This document shows, piece by piece, positions 1 to 8,659 of a stretch of 64,000 nt of DNA. Both the position numbers and the translations under genes were made by a program. Source of the DNA: Ruegeria sp. HKCCD8929 (GTDB lineage Bacteria; Pseudomonadota; Alphaproteobacteria; Rhodobacterales; Rhodobacteraceae); assembly GCF_013031405.1 (NCBI RefSeq), contig NZ_WPZY01000010.1:62001-126000 (forward strand), given 5' to 3'. The notes beneath the pieces were generated by a model that saw nothing but the letters and a program-made list of their open reading frames with translations, had not been told where the DNA came from and searched no databases. Every line of letters begins with the position of its first letter. Within the stretch, counting starts at the first letter, position 1.

Positions 1-582
1 CACACATCCGGCCAGCAGCATGCCGAAGGTGAAGACCACCGCAGGCTCGCCCCGGTTCAGCCTGCGGACCATCGGCGCATAGATCGCGTGGGCCACGCAG
101 CCCCAGAAGTAGATGACCTCGCCGCTCCCGATCTGAAAGGCGCGCAAGGCAGCCCAATCGGCGCGAAAGATCACCCAGAGCGCTCCGACGGCGCCCACCG
201 CAAGAGCCGCGGCCATGCGCAGCGTCGTGATCTGCCGCAGCAGCATCCACCCCGCAAGTGCAGCCATAACCGGGGTCAGAGTGAAGACTGCAGCGGCACT
301 GACCGGCGGGGCGGTTTTCAGCCCCTCGAACATTAGCACGAAATAGGTGGCGAACAGACCGCCCAGCACGAAATACCGCCACGGGGCGCGGAAGGCGCTG
401 CGGGACAGGCCGGTGGTTGCCACTGCGGCAATTCCGATCACGATCGATGCAATGGCAAAGCGGGCGGCGTTCAGGGCGGCAGGCGTGATCTCGTTGGCGA
501 TCATCGAGCCCAGCGAGAAACTGCCCGCGACCAGCGCCGAGAATGTGAGCATGGCCAGATGGCCACGGGCCTCGGGGCTCAC
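1..582 (-). CDS. EamA/DMT-family permease, C-terminus cut off by window edge
   Basis: This is a partial inner-membrane transporter of the drug/metabolite (EamA) superfamily; its substrate is unknown. The visible translation runs through repeated hydrophobic helices. Family-like stretches include SLGSMIANEITPAALNAARF near the N-terminus and a helix ending in WVIFRAD. The chosen start is GTG at 582, which overlaps the stop of the upstream LysR gene by four bases (GTGA), so the two genes are probably translationally coupled. ATG at 552 is an alternative start. Roughly 194 residues are present and the rest lies left of the window. The family call is firm; any role, such as efflux controlled by the LysR protein, is inference. 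Confidence 0.8.
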   Translation of the reverse strand, partial: MSPEARGHLAMLTFSALVAGSFSLGSMIANEITPAALNAARFAIASIVIGIAAVATTGLSRSAFRAPWRYFVLGGLFATYFVLMFEGLKTAPPVSAAAVFTLTPVMAALAGWMLLRQITTLRMAAALAVGAVGALWVIFRADWAALRAFQIGSGEVIYFWGCVAHAIYAPMVRRLNRGEPAVVFTFGMLLAGCV

Positions 583-1457
583 ACCGACCAGCCCTTGGAC
601 TGTTCCTTGATGAATTTCAGGAAGGCCTGGACCTTGGTGGTGCGGTGCAGGTCCACATGGGTGACCAGCCACAGCTTGCCCGACCAGTCGGGCAGCGGGT
701 CCATGACCTCGACCAGATTGTCATCTCGGGCGGCTTCCCACCGGGCCATGAAGCCGATCCCGGCCCCGGCGCGCACGGCCTCGCGCATGGTGAAGTTGTT
801 GGTGCAGCGGAAGGTGAGCGCCTCGGCGGGCGCAGTGGCGCGCAGCCAGCGGGAGAAAGGCGCGCGGCTGTTTTCGTCGTCATTGCCGATGAAGAAATGG
901 TTGGCGAAATCCTCGATGCCCGAGGGGCGGCCATACCGGGCGATATAGGATTTGCTGGCATAGAGCCCAACCTCCTGCGCCACGAAGGGCTGCACCACAT
1001 TGTCCGGCTGATCTGGCGCGGCACCGGCGCGGATCGCCACATGGGCCTCGCCATATTCCAGCCGGAACAGGCGGTCGCCGGTTAGGTAGCGCACGATCAG
1101 GCCCGGATGCGACTGCTGGAACTCGGTCAATGCAGGCACGACCAGCGGCGCCAGCGAGGCCAGAGAGGTCACCACCAACTCGCCCGACACATCGTCGCCC
1201 TTGCCCTTGAGCCGCCCGACCAGTTGATTGAACTGATCCTCGGTCGCCTGCGCCACCCGCAACAGGTCGTCCCCGGCCTCGGTCGGCGTGTAGCCGCGCG
1301 CGTGGCGTTGGAACAGTTTGACGCCCAGCCGGGCCTCGATGGCGTCGATATGGCGGATGACGGTGGCGTGGTGCACGCCCAGCACCTCAGCCGCGCCGCT
1401 GACCGTTCCCATCCGCGCCACCTGATAGGCGGTGCGCACCTCGTCCCAGTTGTCCAT
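579..1457 (-). CDS. LysR-family transcriptional regulator
   Basis: This is a DNA-binding regulator of 292 residues, the usual size for the family. The N-terminal 60 residues form the winged helix-turn-helix (AYQVARMGTVSGAAEVLGVH, followed by a recognition helix with VIRHIDAIEARLG). The C-terminal two thirds form the periplasmic-binding-like effector domain. It is divergent from an azoreductase-like gene across a 120-bp gap and is followed by the overlapping EamA permease gene. This is the classic layout in which a LysR protein controls the divergent gene and itself. The effector cannot be inferred. Confidence 0.93.
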   Translation of the reverse strand: MDNWDEVRTAYQVARMGTVSGAAEVLGVHHATVIRHIDAIEARLGVKLFQRHARGYTPTEAGDDLLRVAQATEDQFNQLVGRLKGKGDDVSGELVVTSLASLAPLVVPALTEFQQSHPGLIVRYLTGDRLFRLEYGEAHVAIRAGAAPDQPDNVVQPFVAQEVGLYASKSYIARYGRPSGIEDFANHFFIGNDDENSRAPFSRWLRATAPAEALTFRCTNNFTMREAVRAGAGIGFMARWEAARDDNLVEVMDPLPDWSGKLWLVTHVDLHRTTKVQAFLKFIKEQSKGWSV

Positions 1458-1510
1458 ATCGGGTCGCCCTCAATGTGCAAAATCCAACACTTCTTGTTGA
1501 TATATCGGCG

Positions 1511-1528
1511 TTGCGTTCGCTGGTGCAA
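1511..1528. promoter_or_regulatory. Candidate LysR operator between divergent genes
   Basis: The dyad TTGC-N10-GCAA sits midway between the LysR gene and the divergent azoreductase gene. LysR proteins usually bind short imperfect dyads in such gaps. Position and symmetry are the only evidence. Confidence 0.35.
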
Positions 1529-1577
1529 TAACCAATTTTCAGACACCGCAAGAGACTCCCTTATGAGGAACCGCAAA

Positions 1578-2159
1578 ATGCCGCATACCATCCTGCATAT
1601 CGACGCCTCGGCCCGCCGCGCCGGGTCAACCACCCGCGAACTGTCCGGCCAGATCGTCAAGCATCTGGGCGCCAGCCGCATCATCCGCCGCGATCTGGCC
1701 ACGCCGCTGCCGCTGCTGACCGAGGATTGGGTCAACGCCAACTTCACCCCTGCGGACCAGCGCGACGCGGTGCAGCGCGATCTGCTGTCGCTGTCGGACG
1801 AACTGGTGTCCGAGTTGAAGGAGGCAGACACCATCGTGATAGGCCTGCCCATCTACAACTTCTCGGTGCCCGCCGCGTTTAAGGCCTGGATCGACCTTGT
1901 CGCCCGCGTGGGTGAGACCTTTGCCTATAGCGAGACCGGCCCCAAAGGGTTGCTTGAGGGCAAGCGTGCCATCCTGGCCGTGGCCTCGGGCGGCACCGCC
2001 GTAGACTCCGAAATCGACTTTGCCACCACCTATACCCGTCATGTTCTGGGCTTTGTCGGCATCACAGAGGTCGAGGTGATCGCCGCCGACCGCATGGCGC
2101 TGGACCCCGAGGCAGCGTTGGAAGGCGCGCGCGCCGCCGTGGCGCAGCTGGCCGCCTGA
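1578..2159 (+). CDS. azoR: FMN-dependent NADH:quinone oxidoreductase / azoreductase family
   Basis: This is a cytoplasmic flavodoxin-fold reductase of 193 residues that reduces quinones and azo or nitro compounds with NAD(P)H through FMN. Family signatures are the N-terminal HIDASARR phosphate loop, the GLPIYNFSVPAAFKAWID segment and a GPKGLLEGKRA stretch near residue 130. The ATG at 1578 is preferred over the one at 1563 because GAGGAA lies seven bases before it. It is divergent from the LysR gene, which likely regulates it. The family is clear; physiological substrates are unknown. Confidence 0.85.
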   Translation: MPHTILHIDASARRAGSTTRELSGQIVKHLGASRIIRRDLATPLPLLTEDWVNANFTPADQRDAVQRDLLSLSDELVSELKEADTIVIGLPIYNFSVPAAFKAWIDLVARVGETFAYSETGPKGLLEGKRAILAVASGGTAVDSEIDFATTYTRHVLGFVGITEVEVIAADRMALDPEAALEGARAAVAQLAA

Positions 2160-2279
2160 TCCGCCACCACTCACTGCCGCCGGCCGTTTCCGGGTCGGCG
2201 GCATGCCACCTCTGGTCAACACTCCGGGAACCGGTCAAACTGCGCCCTTGGACGGAACCGCAGACGGGACCCACATAAA

Positions 2280-3041
2280 ATGAAAAAGATCGGCATTCTC
2301 GGCGGCGTCGGCTGGGCCTCGACCGTGGATTATTACCGCGCGATAGCCGAAGGCGCAGGCCGGTTCTTTGCCGAACGTGGCCATGGCTCGCCCCTGCCGG
2401 TCCCGCCAATGACCATCGAATCCGTGACCCAGGCCAAAACTCGCGCTCTGCGTGGCAATCCCGACGATGAAGTGAGTTGGGCCGCATTTGACGCCGTCTT
2501 TCGCGAGGCATTGCTGACGCTGGAGAAAGCCGGTTGCGATTTCGCCATCATCGCATCGAACACGCCCCACGCTAGGCTGCACGCGATCCGGCAGGGCGTG
2601 ACCCTGCCGATCCTCAGCATCTTCGACGAAACCGCCCGGGCGACTGCCGCCACCGGCGCGACGCAGGCGCTGGTCCTCGGCACCACAGTGACCATGCAGG
2701 CGCGCAACTATGCCGAGACCCTCTCGACGCACGGGATCACCGCCAACGACACCCTGCCGGACAGCGAGATTGCAGAGATGCAGGCCATGATCGACGAGGA
2801 TTTCTATGGCGGCGCCTCGAACCGCGCCCGCGCCCGTCTGCTGGAGTTCTGCAACGCACACGCCGAGCCCGGCACTGCCATCCTGCTCGCCTGCACCGAA
2901 TTGCCGCTTGCCTTCCCCGAACATCTCGACGCGGTGAGTTTTGAGGCCGACGAGCACCTGTTCGTCAACCCCTCAGCCGCCCACGTCGCTGCCGCCCTGA
3001 GTGAAGCCTTATGGGACGAGCCCACGAAGCACCCCGGCTGA
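2280..3041 (+). CDS. Aspartate/glutamate racemase family protein lacking the first catalytic Cys
   Basis: This is a 253-residue member of the Asp/Glu/hydantoin racemase superfamily, with the N-terminal KKIGILGGVGWASTVDYY signature of the aspartate racemase branch. The second active-site motif is intact (LLACTELPL, Cys at about residue 205). The first motif reads IIASNTPH at residues 90-97, so the usual first catalytic Cys is Ala (about residue 92). Classical racemases use both Cys residues. Members with a replaced first Cys are known to be L-selective, or the enzyme may have another role. It stands alone, in the same direction as the azoreductase but 120 bp away. Confidence 0.8.
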   Translation: MKKIGILGGVGWASTVDYYRAIAEGAGRFFAERGHGSPLPVPPMTIESVTQAKTRALRGNPDDEVSWAAFDAVFREALLTLEKAGCDFAIIASNTPHARLHAIRQGVTLPILSIFDETARATAATGATQALVLGTTVTMQARNYAETLSTHGITANDTLPDSEIAEMQAMIDEDFYGGASNRARARLLEFCNAHAEPGTAILLACTELPLAFPEHLDAVSFEADEHLFVNPSAAHVAAALSEALWDEPTKHPG

Positions 3042-3112
3042 GCACACCCTGCTCTTCCTCTTGCAAGAAACATCCCCGCCGGAGGCATGCGCCCTCAGGC
3101 ACATATTCATGC

Positions 3113-3643
3113 TCAGGGCAGCCAGGTCACCTCACACCCGATCCGCTCAAAAAACGCCATCACATCCGTCTGCGCCATCGCCACGGTCCGGTCGTTGACC
3201 AGCGGGTGCATATAGATGACCTCGGCCTCTTGCGCGGCGGCATCCATGAAAAAGCGCACGTTGTTGTTCACGCCGTTGAGCATCGCCAGCGGGCTGACCG
3301 CACCGGGGCGGATACCGAGGTTCTGCATCAGCCGGTCGGGCGAGCCAAAGGACAGGTTCCCCACCCCAAGCGCGGCGCCCAAGCCTTTGAGGTCGATCTC
3401 GCGGTTCTGCTCCAGCGTGACCAGATAGTTCCGTTTCTTCTTGTCCCGCAGATACAGGTTCTTGACCCGCAGCGCCTTTTCGCAGGGCACCATGAACTGA
3501 TCCTCGACCGCTTTCGACTCCTCGACAGTGCGCAGCGGCACATGTTCATGCAGGCGATAGTCCAGCCCCCATTCGGTGAGATGCGCCAGAAGCGCATCCG
3601 AGCTGACCGGCAGACTGTCCTGAAAGGCCGAAGATGCGTCCAT
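3113..3643 (-). CDS. YbaK/PrdX-type prolyl-tRNA editing protein (ProXp-ala-like)
   Basis: This 176-residue free-standing editing domain probably hydrolyses mischarged Ala-tRNA(Pro) in the cytoplasm. The diagnostic segment is KNLYLRDKKKRNYLV near residue 75. It is followed by the GNLSFGSPDRL and GAVSPLAMLNGVNN segments typical of the PrdX deacylase family. The start at 3643 is chosen because AGGAGG lies five bases upstream; a longer upstream reading frame has no ribosome site. It is divergent from a small membrane protein gene. The family is firm, the exact tRNA substrate inferred. Confidence 0.85.
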   Translation of the reverse strand: MDASSAFQDSLPVSSDALLAHLTEWGLDYRLHEHVPLRTVEESKAVEDQFMVPCEKALRVKNLYLRDKKKRNYLVTLEQNREIDLKGLGAALGVGNLSFGSPDRLMQNLGIRPGAVSPLAMLNGVNNNVRFFMDAAAQEAEVIYMHPLVNDRTVAMAQTDVMAFFERIGCEVTWLP

Positions 3644-3739
3644 GAGATCCTCCTGAAGTCGCGGATCGCTCATGACGCAACGGCGCGCGCGATGCAACCG
3701 CTTGATCTTCGCCCGCGACCTGATGTTATCGTCGCGTTC

Positions 3740-4252
3740 ATGAAGATCATCAGAAACACACCTGAACAACTGATCCTGTCATACGTGCCATGGCTGACCG
3801 GCTTATTCCTGATCGGCATTCTGATTGTGTTTCTTGCAGCGGGCCTATCGGAACTCAGCAAGGCTGACAAAAAAATCGCCGAGATTGCGTATGCACTGCT
3901 TGTGCCGGTCGTTGTGTTCGGCATTTTGTTCTGGGGTTTGGTGCAGCGAATACAGATAATAATGGATCGACCAAACGACAAACTAACAATACGCCGCCGT
4001 ACGCTGATGGGTCATCAGGTGAACTCTTTCAAACTTTCGGACTTCAGATGCAGTGAAATGCAGCCGTCGCGTTCCGGTGGGCACAATAAAAACTATCGAC
4101 CGGTGCTGTATTTCGTTCATGTCGACGGCACGAGTATTGTTCCGCTCTTCACCGGCTACAGCAATTGGTCCGGTCGTATGCACCGAGCGGTGGACGCGAT
4201 GAACGAATGGCACCAAGCCCATCCAGTTGACTCGGCGGCCGATACAACGTAA
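3740..4252 (+). CDS. Hypothetical two-helix membrane protein
   Basis: I do not recognise this 170-residue protein. Two hydrophobic segments lie at about residues 17-38 and 48-68 (LTGLFLIGILIVFLAAG and YALLVPVVVFGILFWGLV). A polar C-terminal domain of about 95 residues follows. Base composition is visibly more AT-rich than the flanking ffh operon, and no clear Shine-Dalgarno sequence precedes the ATG, so the start is uncertain. It is divergent from the tRNA editing gene and sits just upstream of ffh on the same strand. A hairpin separates it from ffh, so it is probably its own unit. Confidence 0.6.
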   Translation: MKIIRNTPEQLILSYVPWLTGLFLIGILIVFLAAGLSELSKADKKIAEIAYALLVPVVVFGILFWGLVQRIQIIMDRPNDKLTIRRRTLMGHQVNSFKLSDFRCSEMQPSRSGGHNKNYRPVLYFVHVDGTSIVPLFTGYSNWSGRMHRAVDAMNEWHQAHPVDSAADTT

Positions 4253-4330
4253 CGAGACCGCCAATCATCCGGAAGCGTCACACCTTCCGGTCCCTTGAGT
4301 CGTTCAGGGATCGCCCCCCACCAGCGTGTT

Positions 4331-4346
4331 ACGCCCGTGGGGGCGT
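4331..4346 (+). terminator. Hairpin, possible terminator before ffh
   Basis: A perfect 6-bp stem (ACGCCC/GGGCGT) with a GTGG loop is followed by TTG. It would end transcripts from the upstream membrane protein gene. The U-tract is very weak. Confidence 0.35.
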
Positions 4347-4363
4347 TTGTGCATTGACCCGTC

Positions 4364-4382
4364 CGCCCCTAAGTATGGGGCG
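4364..4382 (+). promoter_or_regulatory. Hairpin in the ffh 5' leader
   Basis: The inverted repeat CGCCCC-TAAGTAT-GGGGCG lies 32 bases before the ffh start codon. It could be a leader structure or a second weak terminator. Only the symmetry supports it. Confidence 0.3.
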
Positions 4383-4414
4383 CCAACAGCAAACCGGCGA
4401 AGGAGGCCGCAGGC

Positions 4415-5935
4415 ATGTTTGAAAATCTATCCGAACGCCTCTCTGGCGTCTTCGATCGGCTGACCAAGCAAGGTGCCCTGTCCGAAGAGGATGTAAAAAC
4501 CGCCCTGCGCGAAGTCCGCGTGGCGCTTCTGGAAGCCGACGTTTCGCTGCCGGTCGCCCGCGACTTCATCAAGAAGGTGCAGGAGCAGGCCACCGGTCAA
4601 GCCGTGACCAAGTCGGTCACCCCCGGCCAGCAGGTGGTCAAGATCGTCCATGACGCGCTGGTCGATGTGCTGCGGGGCGAGGAAGACCCCGGCAAGCTCA
4701 AGATCGACAACCCGCCCGCGCCGATCCTGATGGTCGGCCTGCAGGGTGGCGGTAAGACCACCACCACCGGCAAGCTCGCCAAACGGCTGAAGGAGAAAGA
4801 GGGTAAACGGGTCCTGATGGCCTCGCTCGACGTCTACCGCCCGGCGGCGATGGATCAGCTGGCGGTGCTTGGCACCCAGATCGGTGTCGACACGCTGCCC
4901 ATCGTGCCCGGCCAGAAACCCGTGGACATCGCCAAACGCGCCAAGCAGCAGGCAGCTCTGGGCGGCTACGACGTCTACATGCTGGATACTGCGGGCCGTC
5001 TGCATATCGACGAAGTGCTGATGCAAGAGGTCGAGGACGTCCGCAACGTGGTCGAGCCGCGCGAGACGCTGCTGGTGGTCGACGGCCTAACCGGCCAGGT
5101 TGCCGTCGAGGTGGCCGAGGAGTTCGACGCCAAGATCGGCATCTCGGGCGTGGTTCTGACCCGGATGGACGGCGACGGGCGCGGCGGTGCGGCACTGTCG
5201 ATGCGCGCGGTCACTGGCAAGCCGATCCGCTTCGTCGGTCTGGGCGAGAAGATGGACGCGCTGGAGACCTTTGAGCCCGACCGGATCGCGGGCCGCATCC
5301 TCGGCATGGGCGACATCGTCGCGCTGGTCGAAAAGGCGCAGGAGACCATCGAGGCCGAACAGGCCGAGCGCATGATGAAGCGCATGGTCAAGGGTCAGTT
5401 CAACATGAATGACCTGAAGATGCAGCTGGAACAGATGATCCAGATGGGCGGCATGCAGGGCATGATGGGCATGATGCCGGGCATGGGCAAGATGGCCAAG
5501 CAGATCGAGGATGCGGGCATGGACGACAAGGTCCTGCGCCGTCAGATCGCCATGATCCAGTCGATGACCAAGCGTGAACGCGCCAACCCTGCCTTGCTGC
5601 AGGCCAGCCGCAAGAAGCGGATCGCGGCGGGTTCAGGCATGGAGGTCAGCGACCTTAACAAGCTTCTGAAGATGCACCGGCAGATGTCGGACATGATGAA
5701 GAAGATGGGCAAGATGGGTAAAGGCAAGATGCTGAAACAGGCCATGAAGGGCATGTTCGGCAAGGGTGGTGCGCCCGCGGATATGGCCGAGATGGCCCAA
5801 GGCATGGACCCCAAGGCGCTGGAACAGGCGGCAAAGGCGATAGGTGGCGGCAAAGGCCTGCCCGGTGGCCTGCCCGGCCTCGGCGGCGGCATGGCCCTGC
5901 CTCCGGGTCTGAGCGGGTTCGGGAAGAAAAAGTAA
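4415..5935 (+). CDS. ffh: Signal recognition particle protein Ffh (SRP54)
   Basis: This is the GTPase subunit of the signal recognition particle, which binds signal peptides of nascent membrane proteins and docks with FtsY. At 506 residues it is full length. The NG domain carries the P-loop GLQGGGKTTTTGK (residues 108-120), DTAGRLHID (191-199) and TRMDGDGRGG (249-258). The C-terminal M domain, from about residue 330, is rich in Met clusters such as MGGMQGMMGMMPGMGKM. GGAGG before the ATG supports the start. It leads an operon that continues directly into six acetyltransferase genes; its stop codon abuts the next start. Confidence 0.98.
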   Translation: MFENLSERLSGVFDRLTKQGALSEEDVKTALREVRVALLEADVSLPVARDFIKKVQEQATGQAVTKSVTPGQQVVKIVHDALVDVLRGEEDPGKLKIDNPPAPILMVGLQGGGKTTTTGKLAKRLKEKEGKRVLMASLDVYRPAAMDQLAVLGTQIGVDTLPIVPGQKPVDIAKRAKQQAALGGYDVYMLDTAGRLHIDEVLMQEVEDVRNVVEPRETLLVVDGLTGQVAVEVAEEFDAKIGISGVVLTRMDGDGRGGAALSMRAVTGKPIRFVGLGEKMDALETFEPDRIAGRILGMGDIVALVEKAQETIEAEQAERMMKRMVKGQFNMNDLKMQLEQMIQMGGMQGMMGMMPGMGKMAKQIEDAGMDDKVLRRQIAMIQSMTKRERANPALLQASRKKRIAAGSGMEVSDLNKLLKMHRQMSDMMKKMGKMGKGKMLKQAMKGMFGKGGAPADMAEMAQGMDPKALEQAAKAIGGGKGLPGGLPGLGGGMALPPGLSGFGKKK

Positions 5936-6472
5936 GTGAATCGAGCTCCCAATATAACGACTGAGCGCCTTATGCTGCGCCATCACGTCATGTCGGACTT
6001 TGAGCCGCTGAGTGACCTGATGGCCAGTCGGCGTGCGCAGTTCATGGGAGGGCCGTTTTCGGCTAAGGACAGCTGGTACATGGTCGCCGCCGAGGTTGGC
6101 AGCTGGTCCTTGCTGGGCCATGGCAGCTGGGCGATTGAACGGCGCGCGGACAGTGCCCTGGTCGGGCAGGTCGGCATCAACAGGCCCGCACATTTCCCGG
6201 AAGTCGAAATCGGATGGGTATTGCTCGACGGTTTCGAGGGCCATGGTTACGCGACCGAGGCCGCACTCGCCGCTCTGGATTGGGCCTGGGCCGAACTGCC
6301 GGTCAAGACCATCGTCAGCTACATCACGCCGGGCAACAACCGCTCGGTCGCAGTCGCCGAACGGCTTGGCGCCGAGCCGGACCCCAAGGCCCCACTGCCC
6401 ACCGGGGAAACGCGGGACGAAACAATCGTCTACCGGCATGCGGCCCGGGGCCGAGTGGAGGCCTGTGCATGA
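5936..6472 (+). CDS. GNAT acetyltransferase, tandem copy 1 of 6
   Basis: This 178-residue protein belongs to the RimJ/RimL-like GNAT branch (Acetyltransf_3). Such enzymes transfer acetyl from acetyl-CoA to an amine, often a protein N-terminus. Shared paralogue marks are TTERLMLR near the start, FMGGP, and the acetyl-CoA loop GFEGHGYATEAA at about residue 100. YITPGNNRSVAVAERLGA follows. It starts with GTG directly after the ffh TAA and ends with an ATGA overlap into copy 2. The substrate is unknown. Confidence 0.88.
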   Translation: MNRAPNITTERLMLRHHVMSDFEPLSDLMASRRAQFMGGPFSAKDSWYMVAAEVGSWSLLGHGSWAIERRADSALVGQVGINRPAHFPEVEIGWVLLDGFEGHGYATEAALAALDWAWAELPVKTIVSYITPGNNRSVAVAERLGAEPDPKAPLPTGETRDETIVYRHAARGRVEACA

Positions 6473-7023
6473 CCGGCCTGTCCCTGAACATCCCACGGCT
6501 CGAGACCGAGCGTCTGATCCTGCGCGCGCCCTGCGAGGCGGATCTGGATGCTGAGGCCGAGTTCTTTGCCTCGGATGCCTCGAAGTTTGTCGGCGGGCCG
6601 AAGCGCCCGGATGAGACCTGGCGCTCGATTGCGATGTTGCTCGGCCATTGGGCCCTGCGCGGCTATGGGTTCTGGGGGGTCGAGGAGAAGGACACTGGCA
6701 CTTATGCCGGCCATGTCGGCCTATGGTTCCCGCATAGCTGGCCCGAGCCGGAAATTGGCTGGACCCTGATGAACACCGCGACCGGTAAGGGGTACGCGAC
6801 CGAGGCCGCGCTGGCCGCGCGCGCCCATGCCTATGACGTGCTGGGATGGGAAACTGCGATCTCGCTGATCGACCCGGCGAACACTGCCAGCCGGGCGGTG
6901 GCCGAGCGGCTGGGCGCGACCTTCGACTACACCTATGAACACCCTGCGTTCGGCACCATGCAGGTCTGGCGCCACCCCGACCCGGGCGATCTGGTGAATG
7001 GCGGGATGGAGGCCTACGCATGA
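6469..7023 (+). CDS. GNAT acetyltransferase, tandem copy 2 of 6
   Basis: This is a 184-residue paralogue of its neighbours. Marks include LETERLILRAP, FVGGPKRPDETW, EIGWTLMNTATGKGYATEAA (acetyl-CoA loop) and LIDPANTASRAVAERLGATF. ATGA overlaps on both sides indicate translational coupling along the array. The divergent surface between conserved motifs suggests different targets for each copy, which is inference. Confidence 0.88.
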   Translation: MTGLSLNIPRLETERLILRAPCEADLDAEAEFFASDASKFVGGPKRPDETWRSIAMLLGHWALRGYGFWGVEEKDTGTYAGHVGLWFPHSWPEPEIGWTLMNTATGKGYATEAALAARAHAYDVLGWETAISLIDPANTASRAVAERLGATFDYTYEHPAFGTMQVWRHPDPGDLVNGGMEAYA

Positions 7024-7556
7024 TCGACCTCCAGATCCCCACCCTGAAAACCGACCGCCTGATCCTGCGTGGCCCCGAGGCGCGCGATTTCGACAATGTT
7101 GCCGCGTTCTTTGCTGACAAGGACCGTAGCTGGGGCTTTGGCGGGCCGCTGGGCCGCAACGAGGCGTGGCGGTGGTACGCCAGCATGATCGGCCATTGGG
7201 TTCTGCATGGCTACGGCTTCTGGATGGCTGAAACCCGTGACGGCCAGCCTGTGGGCTTTGTCGGCATCTGGGCCCCCGAGGGTTGGCCGGAACCGGAGCT
7301 GGGCTGGGTCATGTTCGAGGGCGCCGAGGGCAAGGGCTATGCCCGCGAGGCCGCCGAAGAGGTGCGCCGCTTTGCCTATGAGGTGCTGGGCTTCGACACG
7401 CTCAGCTCGAATATCTTCCCGGGCAATGACCGCTCGGTCGCGTTGGCCGAACGCATGGGGGCATGGTTCGAGCGCAGCTACGAAAACGTCACCCACGGCA
7501 CCGAGATGGTTTATCGCCACCCCGGCCCGGAACAGCTGGCGGAGGGGGAGGCATGA
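7020..7556 (+). CDS. GNAT acetyltransferase, tandem copy 3 of 6
   Basis: This 178-residue protein has the same architecture: LKTDRLILRGPEARDF, GFGGPLGRNEAW, the acetyl-CoA loop GAEGKGYAREAAEE and IFPGNDRSVALAERMGAWF. It begins in an ATGA overlap with copy 2 and ends in one with copy 4. The aromatic motif GHWVLHGYGFW, in the middle of the protein, recurs in all six copies in varied form and may shape the substrate pocket. Confidence 0.88.
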   Translation: MIDLQIPTLKTDRLILRGPEARDFDNVAAFFADKDRSWGFGGPLGRNEAWRWYASMIGHWVLHGYGFWMAETRDGQPVGFVGIWAPEGWPEPELGWVMFEGAEGKGYAREAAEEVRRFAYEVLGFDTLSSNIFPGNDRSVALAERMGAWFERSYENVTHGTEMVYRHPGPEQLAEGEA

Positions 7557-8092
7557 CCGGCTTTTCTCCGTCAAACCCGACCCTCGAAACCGAGCGTCTG
7601 ATCCTGCGCAAACCTGCCGGGCGCGACACCGACGCGATGCTGCAACTCTTTCAGAGCGACCGAGCGGTTCATATTGGCGGGCCCTATTCGCTGGGACGCG
7701 CCTGGCGGCACTTTGCCTCTGAAATCGGCCACTGGGACATTCTTGGATTTGGCATGTGGGCCGTGACCGCCAAAGACGATGACCAGATCCTGGGCATGGT
7801 CGGTCCGTGGTGTCCGGCGGACTGGCCGGAGAATGAAATCGGTTGGCTGGTTCTGCCCGAGGCCGAAGGCAAAGGTATTGCCTTCGATGCGGCGCAGGCC
7901 GCGATACTGCACGCGTTTGATGTGCTGGGATGGGAAACGGCGGTCAGCTATATCGATGCCGACAATGCGCGATCGATTGCTCTGGCCGAACGGCTGGGCG
8001 CAACGCTCGATCCGGATGCGCCTCAACCGAAGATCGACACACCGTGCCTGGTCTACCGGCATCCGCGCCCGATCGCAGGAGGTGCGGCATGA
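7553..8092 (+). CDS. GNAT acetyltransferase, tandem copy 4 of 6
   Basis: This is a 179-residue paralogue with LETERLILRKP, HIGGPYSLGRAW, EIGWLVLPEAEGKGIAFDAA and YIDADNARSIALAERLGATL. It differs from the other copies in the acetyl-CoA loop (GKGIAFDAA rather than GKGYAxEAA), a mild departure from consensus that still keeps the glycines. It is coupled by ATGA overlaps to copies 3 and 5. Confidence 0.87.
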   Translation: MTGFSPSNPTLETERLILRKPAGRDTDAMLQLFQSDRAVHIGGPYSLGRAWRHFASEIGHWDILGFGMWAVTAKDDDQILGMVGPWCPADWPENEIGWLVLPEAEGKGIAFDAAQAAILHAFDVLGWETAVSYIDADNARSIALAERLGATLDPDAPQPKIDTPCLVYRHPRPIAGGAA

Positions 8093-8658
8093 GCTTTGCC
8101 TGCGAACTCCCCATCAAGGGGCCAGCCGCCGACCGCGCCGCTGCGATGGCCGCGCAAATCCCGGTGCTGGAGACCAAGCGTCTGCGCCTGCGCGCGCCCG
8201 TGCTGACGGATTTCCCGGCCTATGCCGAGATCGCCTGCAGCCCCCGCGGCGCGTATCTGGGCGTCTCGTCGCGCAAGGACGCGTGGTATGATTTCGCCAA
8301 CACGGTGGCTGGGTGGCTGCTGCGCGGGCATGGGTTGTGGTCCGTTGAAACCCATGACGGCGTCCTGCTGGGCTTTGTCGTGATCGGGTTCGAACCCGGC
8401 GACGAGGAACCCGAACTGGGCTTTGTGATGACCAAAGCGGGTGAAGGGCACGGCTATGCCGCCGAGGCCGCGCGCGCCGCGCGCGATTTCGCCTTCGGCA
8501 CGCTGAAGCTGCCCTCGCTTGTCAGCTATATCGACGCCGACAACGCCCGCTCGATCGCGCTGGCCAAACGGCTGGGCGCGTATCAGGACGGTGTGATCCG
8601 TGAGGCGGGCGAACCCGAGGCCTTCATCTTTCGCCACCCTCTGCCGGGGGAGGTGTGA
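8089..8658 (+). CDS. GNAT acetyltransferase, tandem copy 5 of 6
   Basis: This is a 189-residue paralogue with a roughly 25-residue N-terminal extension (CELPIKGPAADRAAAMAA) before the common LETKRLRLRAP. The loop GEGHGYAAEAARAA and YIDADNARSIALAKRLGA are intact. The YIDADNARSIAL segment is identical to copy 4, pointing to recent duplication of these two. Its ATG overlaps the copy 4 stop; one base separates its stop from copy 6. Confidence 0.87.
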   Translation: MSFACELPIKGPAADRAAAMAAQIPVLETKRLRLRAPVLTDFPAYAEIACSPRGAYLGVSSRKDAWYDFANTVAGWLLRGHGLWSVETHDGVLLGFVVIGFEPGDEEPELGFVMTKAGEGHGYAAEAARAARDFAFGTLKLPSLVSYIDADNARSIALAKRLGAYQDGVIREAGEPEAFIFRHPLPGEV

Positions 8659-8659
8659 G

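Noticed and set aside
2176..2202. GC-rich hairpin after the azoreductase gene
   Set aside because: A 7-bp CCGCC-type stem without any T-run; too weak to call a terminator.
3011..3739. Extended + strand frame fused ahead of the small membrane protein
   Set aside because: The extension is antisense to the tRNA-editing gene; the protein-like part begins at the ATG at 3740.
5633..7186. 517-codon open frame on the - strand
   Set aside because: It runs opposite to the ffh end and the first GNAT genes; Arg/Pro/Ser-rich, non-protein-like text.
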